From Thermoguttaceae bacterium (GTDB lineage: Bacteria; Planctomycetota; Planctomycetia; Pirellulales; Thermoguttaceae), in NCBI GenBank assembly GCA_028695865.1, contig JAQVID010000013.1, positions 1 through 16,049 of the forward strand: a stretch of DNA of 16,049 bases, read 5' to 3'. The notes beneath the pieces were generated by a model, which worked only from the letters and a program-made list of their open reading frames with translations, searched no databases and was not told the origin of the DNA. Position numbers and translations under genes: made by a program. Below, piece by piece: positions 12,541-16,049 of this stretch (position 1 is the stretch's first letter; each line of letters begins with the position of its first letter).

Positions 12541-12861
12541 TTATTCCCGCTTGGCTCTGTGCCACCATTTGGTACATTTCCACCCTTTTCCTTTGGTGTT
12601 TGTACCACGTTCAACAACTCCAATCAATTTGAGTTCGAGCAATTTTGCCAAGGCCCGATTCAATGTATTCTTGCTCATAATTCCTGTCATTCGAAGAAGC
12701 CTCTTTTTGGAAACGGTTGCCATTCCTTTGCTATCGCCGTTTCTGAATATTGCCAGCCAAACAGCGACTTCTTTCGGACCAAGAGAGGTTTGCTCGACAA
12801 TTTTGTCGAAAAAATAATTGAACGTTCCCCAACGATCTACCGGTTTGATTTCTTTTGTCAC
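12541..12861 (-). CDS. Winged-helix replication-associated protein
   Basis: A 106-residue protein resembling the N-terminal winged-helix domain of phage replication proteins: an entry helix LGPKEVAVWLAIFRNGDSKGMATVSKKRLLRMTGIMSKNTLNRALAKLLELKLIGVVERG, with the recognition helix in MSKNTLNRALAKL. It then ends soon after KGKGWKCTKWW. It probably binds origin or operator DNA; TGACCC repeats lie directly downstream. The start is GTG 12861, with GGAGGG 6 bases upstream, overlapping the primase-helicase stop by one base (TAGTG). It is short next to many phage homologues, which carry a second half. A -1 frame stays open for a further 190 nt past the stop. Confidence 0.8.
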   Translation of the reverse strand: MTKEIKPVDRWGTFNYFFDKIVEQTSLGPKEVAVWLAIFRNGDSKGMATVSKKRLLRMTGIMSKNTLNRALAKLLELKLIGVVERGTNTKGKGWKCTKWWHRAKRE

Positions 12862-14768
12862 TAATTCCCTCCAGCGTATTGAGCGAAATCGTTTTCATAT
12901 TCACTGATAATATTCTCACCGGGCACAAAGAATCGTTGGTGGGCTCCGTCGAACTCGATCAGAATATCGGACGGTTCACCGGACCTCTTTTTAAGACAGG
13001 TCAGCAAACGTTCATTCCGGGCCTCTTTCTTCGGACCATAACCGAGAATATAAGCATCATCGACACTGTATTCCAACTCGGAACTGTCGCGGAAACTGGT
13101 AATCCCGGCACCACTGTAATCGCCTGTATTTTTGCCGGTAGTCGGTGTTCGATTGAGAGCGGAGGCGAGCAGAACACATTTACCTTTCATGGCAATTTCA
13201 TTTCGAGCAAGATCAAGCAGAATCTTGAGTTTCTCTTTGATGTCAGGATTACTGCGTTCATTGATATTGAACCGCTGGGCATAATCGAGAATAACAATAT
13301 CCGCGTCAACCATTCGAACGGACTCGACAATACGCTCCGCTGAAAAAGGACTCATGAGAAAATAACAGCGTTTGCCAATGTCGTCTATTCGCCTCATACA
13401 ATCTTCGAGCGTTTCGCGTTCCGTAAGGGAAATATCCCGGTTTTGAATACGGGCAAGCGGTATTTCCGTCTGTCGGGCATATTCGCGAAAAATCAATATC
13501 TGCGGATCCATTTCGACATTACAGACAAGGACCTTTAAGCCGGGATTATACCGAAGGGCGTCAAACATAAGCTGCATAAAAAACGCTGTCTTGCCGACTC
13601 CGGGAGCACCGCCGATCACCACAACTTTACCAGGAGCAAGCTGTATTTTATTGAGAGCGGAATCGGCTCGCGGGGCAACGTTCCAGACTGTCGGCGGTTT
13701 GCCGGAAATGATCTCCTCAAACGCTCTCCGGGAACAATACGCCAGCGATACAACCAGTGACATATCCTCCGGTTCCGCTGTAGTAATATCGGAGATGTGT
13801 TCGATCATATTCCCAAGTTCTTCTGACGTTTTACTGTCGAACAAATCGCAGAACTCGCAGATATCTCCCTTTTCAGGAAAATTTTCAATTCCGATAGTTT
13901 TACAATAATCAGCGAAACGAACAACTTTTATCGTTGGTCGGGACTTAAACTTATTGAAGATTTCAATAAGGCTTTTGGCATAATCCTCGCCCGGCGCGTC
14001 GTTATCGGGCAGAATCACCAGTTCAAGTGACTTCTTGTATTTTGTGGCGATTTCGTCGAGTGTGTCCCAGTCGGCCTTGGCTGCGGATTCACTGCCAAAT
14101 GGTGTACACGTCGCGGTCAGTCCCAAATGCCGAGCCATCTCCGCCGCTTTCTCCCCTTCGCAAACATAAACACGAACGTTCGAACGCTTTGTCTCTTGAA
14201 GGTGTTTGTCAAGTAAATCAATACCGTAGATCGGATAAATCTGATCATTATGTTTACCGACGATATAACCGTCTTTGACCTTTGAAATGGGGCGTATTTC
14301 TTTTTTGCCTTCCAGATTCCAGCGGGCAATAATGAGATTTTCGCTTCCGTCAATATTGCGATAAGTATATACCATATCCGGCTGTCGCGGGTTGTTATTA
14401 TCAACTCCAAAGGCCGCCGCACCAAGAGCCTTTTCAAGAGTGGCATGGACAGTTTTGCCTCCGGGACCAACCGCTTTGACAACGGCAGAAGGTGTATGGT
14501 ATGTACTCTCCGGCAGTACTTTGTGATCACTTGCGCTACCCATAAGGTCCGCCGGTTCAAAGCCGAGAGCTTTGCATATCTCGTCGTAAGAGCATTTATG
14601 CGAATGACAGGTAAAGAGAATGCGTCCGTCCTCGCCTTCGGAAAAAGCAAAATTCTGATCCTCTCCCTGATGAGCAGGACATTTGGTTCGGTACTCATTG
14701 CCGTATTGTTTGACGGAATACCCTTTTTCCGTGAAACGAATGAGTACGCATTCAAGACTGGTTGACAT
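12861..14768 (-). CDS. Phage primase-helicase (CHC2 zinc finger, TOPRIM, DnaB-like ATPase)
   Basis: A 635-residue bifunctional replication enzyme built like T7 gp4. The N-terminal zinc finger has C30-P-A-H33 and CHSHKC (C54, C59). The TOPRIM primase core has VCEGEKAAE (E204) and LPDNDAPG (D255, D257). The C-terminal RecA/DnaB-type helicase has Walker A GGAPGVGKT (387-395) and Walker B IVILDYAQR (491-499), followed by an LLASALNR sensor stretch. It should unwind the fork and lay primers for phage DNA synthesis. All catalytic motifs are present, so it looks functional. It is the largest intact gene here, starts 10 nt before the DUF5664 gene's stop side and is coupled to the winged-helix gene at its end, forming a replication module. 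Confidence 0.95.
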   Translation of the reverse strand: MSTSLECVLIRFTEKGYSVKQYGNEYRTKCPAHQGEDQNFAFSEGEDGRILFTCHSHKCSYDEICKALGFEPADLMGSASDHKVLPESTYHTPSAVVKAVGPGGKTVHATLEKALGAAAFGVDNNNPRQPDMVYTYRNIDGSENLIIARWNLEGKKEIRPISKVKDGYIVGKHNDQIYPIYGIDLLDKHLQETKRSNVRVYVCEGEKAAEMARHLGLTATCTPFGSESAAKADWDTLDEIATKYKKSLELVILPDNDAPGEDYAKSLIEIFNKFKSRPTIKVVRFADYCKTIGIENFPEKGDICEFCDLFDSKTSEELGNMIEHISDITTAEPEDMSLVVSLAYCSRRAFEEIISGKPPTVWNVAPRADSALNKIQLAPGKVVVIGGAPGVGKTAFFMQLMFDALRYNPGLKVLVCNVEMDPQILIFREYARQTEIPLARIQNRDISLTERETLEDCMRRIDDIGKRCYFLMSPFSAERIVESVRMVDADIVILDYAQRFNINERSNPDIKEKLKILLDLARNEIAMKGKCVLLASALNRTPTTGKNTGDYSGAGITSFRDSSELEYSVDDAYILGYGPKKEARNERLLTCLKKRSGEPSDILIEFDGAHQRFFVPGENIISEYENDFAQYAGGN

Positions 14769-14777
14769 AAAAGCTCC

Positions 14778-15677
14778 TTATTCTACAGTATTATCACTTT
14801 TTGGACAGCACGGGATATCAAGTAAACCAGAGGGCAGAAGTCCGCGTTTGACTCCTTCGTCGATGTGTACGATCCGCATAAGATTCGCCAGCGCCGCCGC
14901 GATATGATCTATTGGATCGTTTGCGTCCTCTTGATATTCATTAAGATGTTCAATCATATTATCGAGACACTTTTGAGCGGTAATAATACCGTCCCATTCA
15001 TCGCTGTCGGATTGAAGCCATTTTTCAAGACGCTCTTTGGCGAACGGCGAAATATGCTTTGACACGTCTTTATTCGACGAATAGACCGGTAAATTGAGAA
15101 GTGATTCCGGCAGAATTCCACGTTTGACTTTTTCGTCCACGTCGAGTAGGAACATGGCGTTACACATAATAGCCGCAAGGTTATCTTCTGTTCGGTCGCC
15201 CTGCATATACTTCATGATATGGCGCAGAAGAGACGCGGTTGTTCTTTCTGTCGGCATGCCCGCTTCCCAATTTCGGTCACCGTATTTATACGCCCCGTCT
15301 CGAAGCCATGCGGCAAGTCGTTCGATAGCAAAGGGAGAAATGAGTTCCGGTCGCGGTTTGTCGTCCGCTTTATCCCGAACGGCTCCGGTCGAAAACTGTT
15401 CTTTATCGTTTGACGTATTCATCTCTTTACCCGTAAGTTGCTCAATGATTTCCGGCAGGTTGCGCACATAACGGAATACAACAGAACCGAATTCGTTCCG
15501 GTTGAAACAACTGCACAGCGGTCTGTATTCGCACATTGAGGTGTCTTCGCAATCAATATCACAATCATAGCAGTCGGTTCCCAATACACAGAAATACCAG
15601 TTGCCGTCTTTGGCCCGGAATATTTCGCCCGGCTGCGGCTCTTTTATATTCGGAAACAAAATCAGTTTATCTTTCAT
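14778..15677 (-). CDS. DUF5664-type dATP/dGTP diphosphohydrolase-like protein with duplicated domain
   Basis: A 299-residue protein in three parts. Residues 30-57 hold seven Cys (CVLGTDCYDCDIDC, MCEYRPLCSC), a metal-binding-type region. Residues 95-197 match the DUF5664 domain: FSTGAVRDKADDKPRPELISPF, GAYKYGDRNWEAGMP and SLLRHIMKYMQGDRTEDNLAAIMCNAM. Residues 207-289 repeat it in weaker form (HISPFAKERLEKWL ... DHIAAALANLMRIVHIDEGVKRGLLP), lacking the KYGDRNW and RH-K-GD residues. The family is related to all-alpha NTP pyrophosphohydrolases and includes dATP/dGTP hydrolases of phages with modified purines; here it may adjust the dNTP pool for replication. ATG 15677 has GGAGA upstream and overlaps the previous gene by 11 bases. 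Confidence 0.85.
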   Translation of the reverse strand: MKDKLILFPNIKEPQPGEIFRAKDGNWYFCVLGTDCYDCDIDCEDTSMCEYRPLCSCFNRNEFGSVVFRYVRNLPEIIEQLTGKEMNTSNDKEQFSTGAVRDKADDKPRPELISPFAIERLAAWLRDGAYKYGDRNWEAGMPTERTTASLLRHIMKYMQGDRTEDNLAAIMCNAMFLLDVDEKVKRGILPESLLNLPVYSSNKDVSKHISPFAKERLEKWLQSDSDEWDGIITAQKCLDNMIEHLNEYQEDANDPIDHIAAALANLMRIVHIDEGVKRGLLPSGLLDIPCCPKSDNTVE

Positions 15678-16049
15678 CTATGTCTCCATTGGCAAAAACA
15701 AATTCTTCGATCATCCATTGGTTTTTTCGCACATCCTTTATCGGAAGTAGAAAACCGCGAGAGGTCGTTCGGTCAATAGTAATAACATCGTAGATATTGC
15801 GTTTATGAATATCCTGTAATGTTTTGGTATAAAACAGAAAGGCCCGATTGTAATCTCCAATGAGATAACATTTCGAATGACCTGCATAAATACCGGACGA
15901 GACATGAGGCCGGTTCGGCTCATTGCATTCCGATATTTCAATATAAAGATTGCCGGTTTGACTCATACGGGTATCATGCTTGATCTCCACGCCCTGCGGG
16001 TTCTCTCCCTTGAGCAACTGGTATCGCCGGGAGGAATAATTCTGGATAG
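15667..16049 (-). CDS. Phage protein with possible nuclease-like EIK motif (5' end outside the window)
   Basis: The frame is open to the window edge, so the start is missing; at least 126 residues are present. The stretch YQLLKGENPQGVEIKHDTRMSQTGNLYIEISE has the E-x-K and following beta-strand of PD-(D/E)XK-like nucleases, and proteins with 'eiK.D....tGNlyIE' are common in phage replication modules. The remainder (SSGIYAGHSKCYLIGDYNRAFLF) resembles the same family. A nuclease role, for example in resolving or processing DNA, is a guess. It overlaps the DUF5664 gene by 11 bases and so belongs to the same leftward operon. A TTG at 16017 is unlikely to be the true start because the family motif begins upstream of it. 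Confidence 0.6.
   Translation of the reverse strand, partial: IQNYSSRRYQLLKGENPQGVEIKHDTRMSQTGNLYIEISECNEPNRPHVSSGIYAGHSKCYLIGDYNRAFLFYTKTLQDIHKRNIYDVITIDRTTSRGFLLPIKDVRKNQWMIEEFVFANGDIDER

Overview
The window looks like part of a phage or prophage (or a phage-derived island) from an anaerobic, probably gut-type bacterium. The evidence is a minus-strand run of phage replication and accessory genes, all with strong AGGAG-type ribosome binding sites and short overlaps. They include a T7-like primase-helicase, a winged-helix protein, a DUF5664 nucleotide diphosphohydrolase, a ParB-domain adenine methyltransferase, and many tiny conserved phage-type ORFs. There are no rRNA, tRNA or housekeeping genes. 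The host cannot be named from the sequence. DUF3791/DUF3990 and Doc cassettes occur in Firmicutes, spirochaetes and related gut lineages, but this is only a hint.

Layout, left to right. (1) 1-2460: a plus-strand putative amidoligase gene (726-1574) lies between two long, diverged inverted arms (about 4-530 and 1915-2457). Each arm carries three copies of a roughly 140-nt hairpin-rich unit. A cluster of hairpins and a good terminator lie between the gene and the right arm. (2) 2481-3502: three small minus-strand genes, two of them preceded by near-identical GNRA-loop hairpins. (3) 3681-4431: a plus-strand AbrB-type antitoxin / Doc toxin cassette with its own promoter, ending in a 61-bp dyad. 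(4) 4464-5878: five tightly overlapping small minus-strand genes. (5) 6028-9916: a ParB/N6-adenine methyltransferase gene interrupted by a 2,488-nt group II intron (6463-8950, same strand), which encodes a complete RT-maturase-HNH protein. (6) 9917-11875: a gene-free leader, then a plus-strand AbrB-type gene and a three-gene overlapping DUF3791/DUF3990 cassette, ending in two direct copies of an ~83-bp hairpin repeat. (7) 11865-16049: minus-strand DUF488, winged-helix, primase-helicase and DUF5664 genes, and a 5'-truncated gene at the window edge.

How it fits together: an ancestral leftward phage early/replication operon appears to have taken in at least three selfish or accessory cassettes. 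These are two plus-strand toxin-antitoxin-type modules and one group II intron. The amidoligase with its inverted arms is a fourth self-contained block. The points most worth following up are the exact inverted symmetry around the amidoligase, the intron that splits the methyltransferase between its catalytic DPPY and its SAM-binding motif (with an ATG restart overlapping the maturase stop), and the repeats around the second cassette. All coordinates and alignments were made by eye from the sequence. Family names rest on motif recognition, not on database searches.
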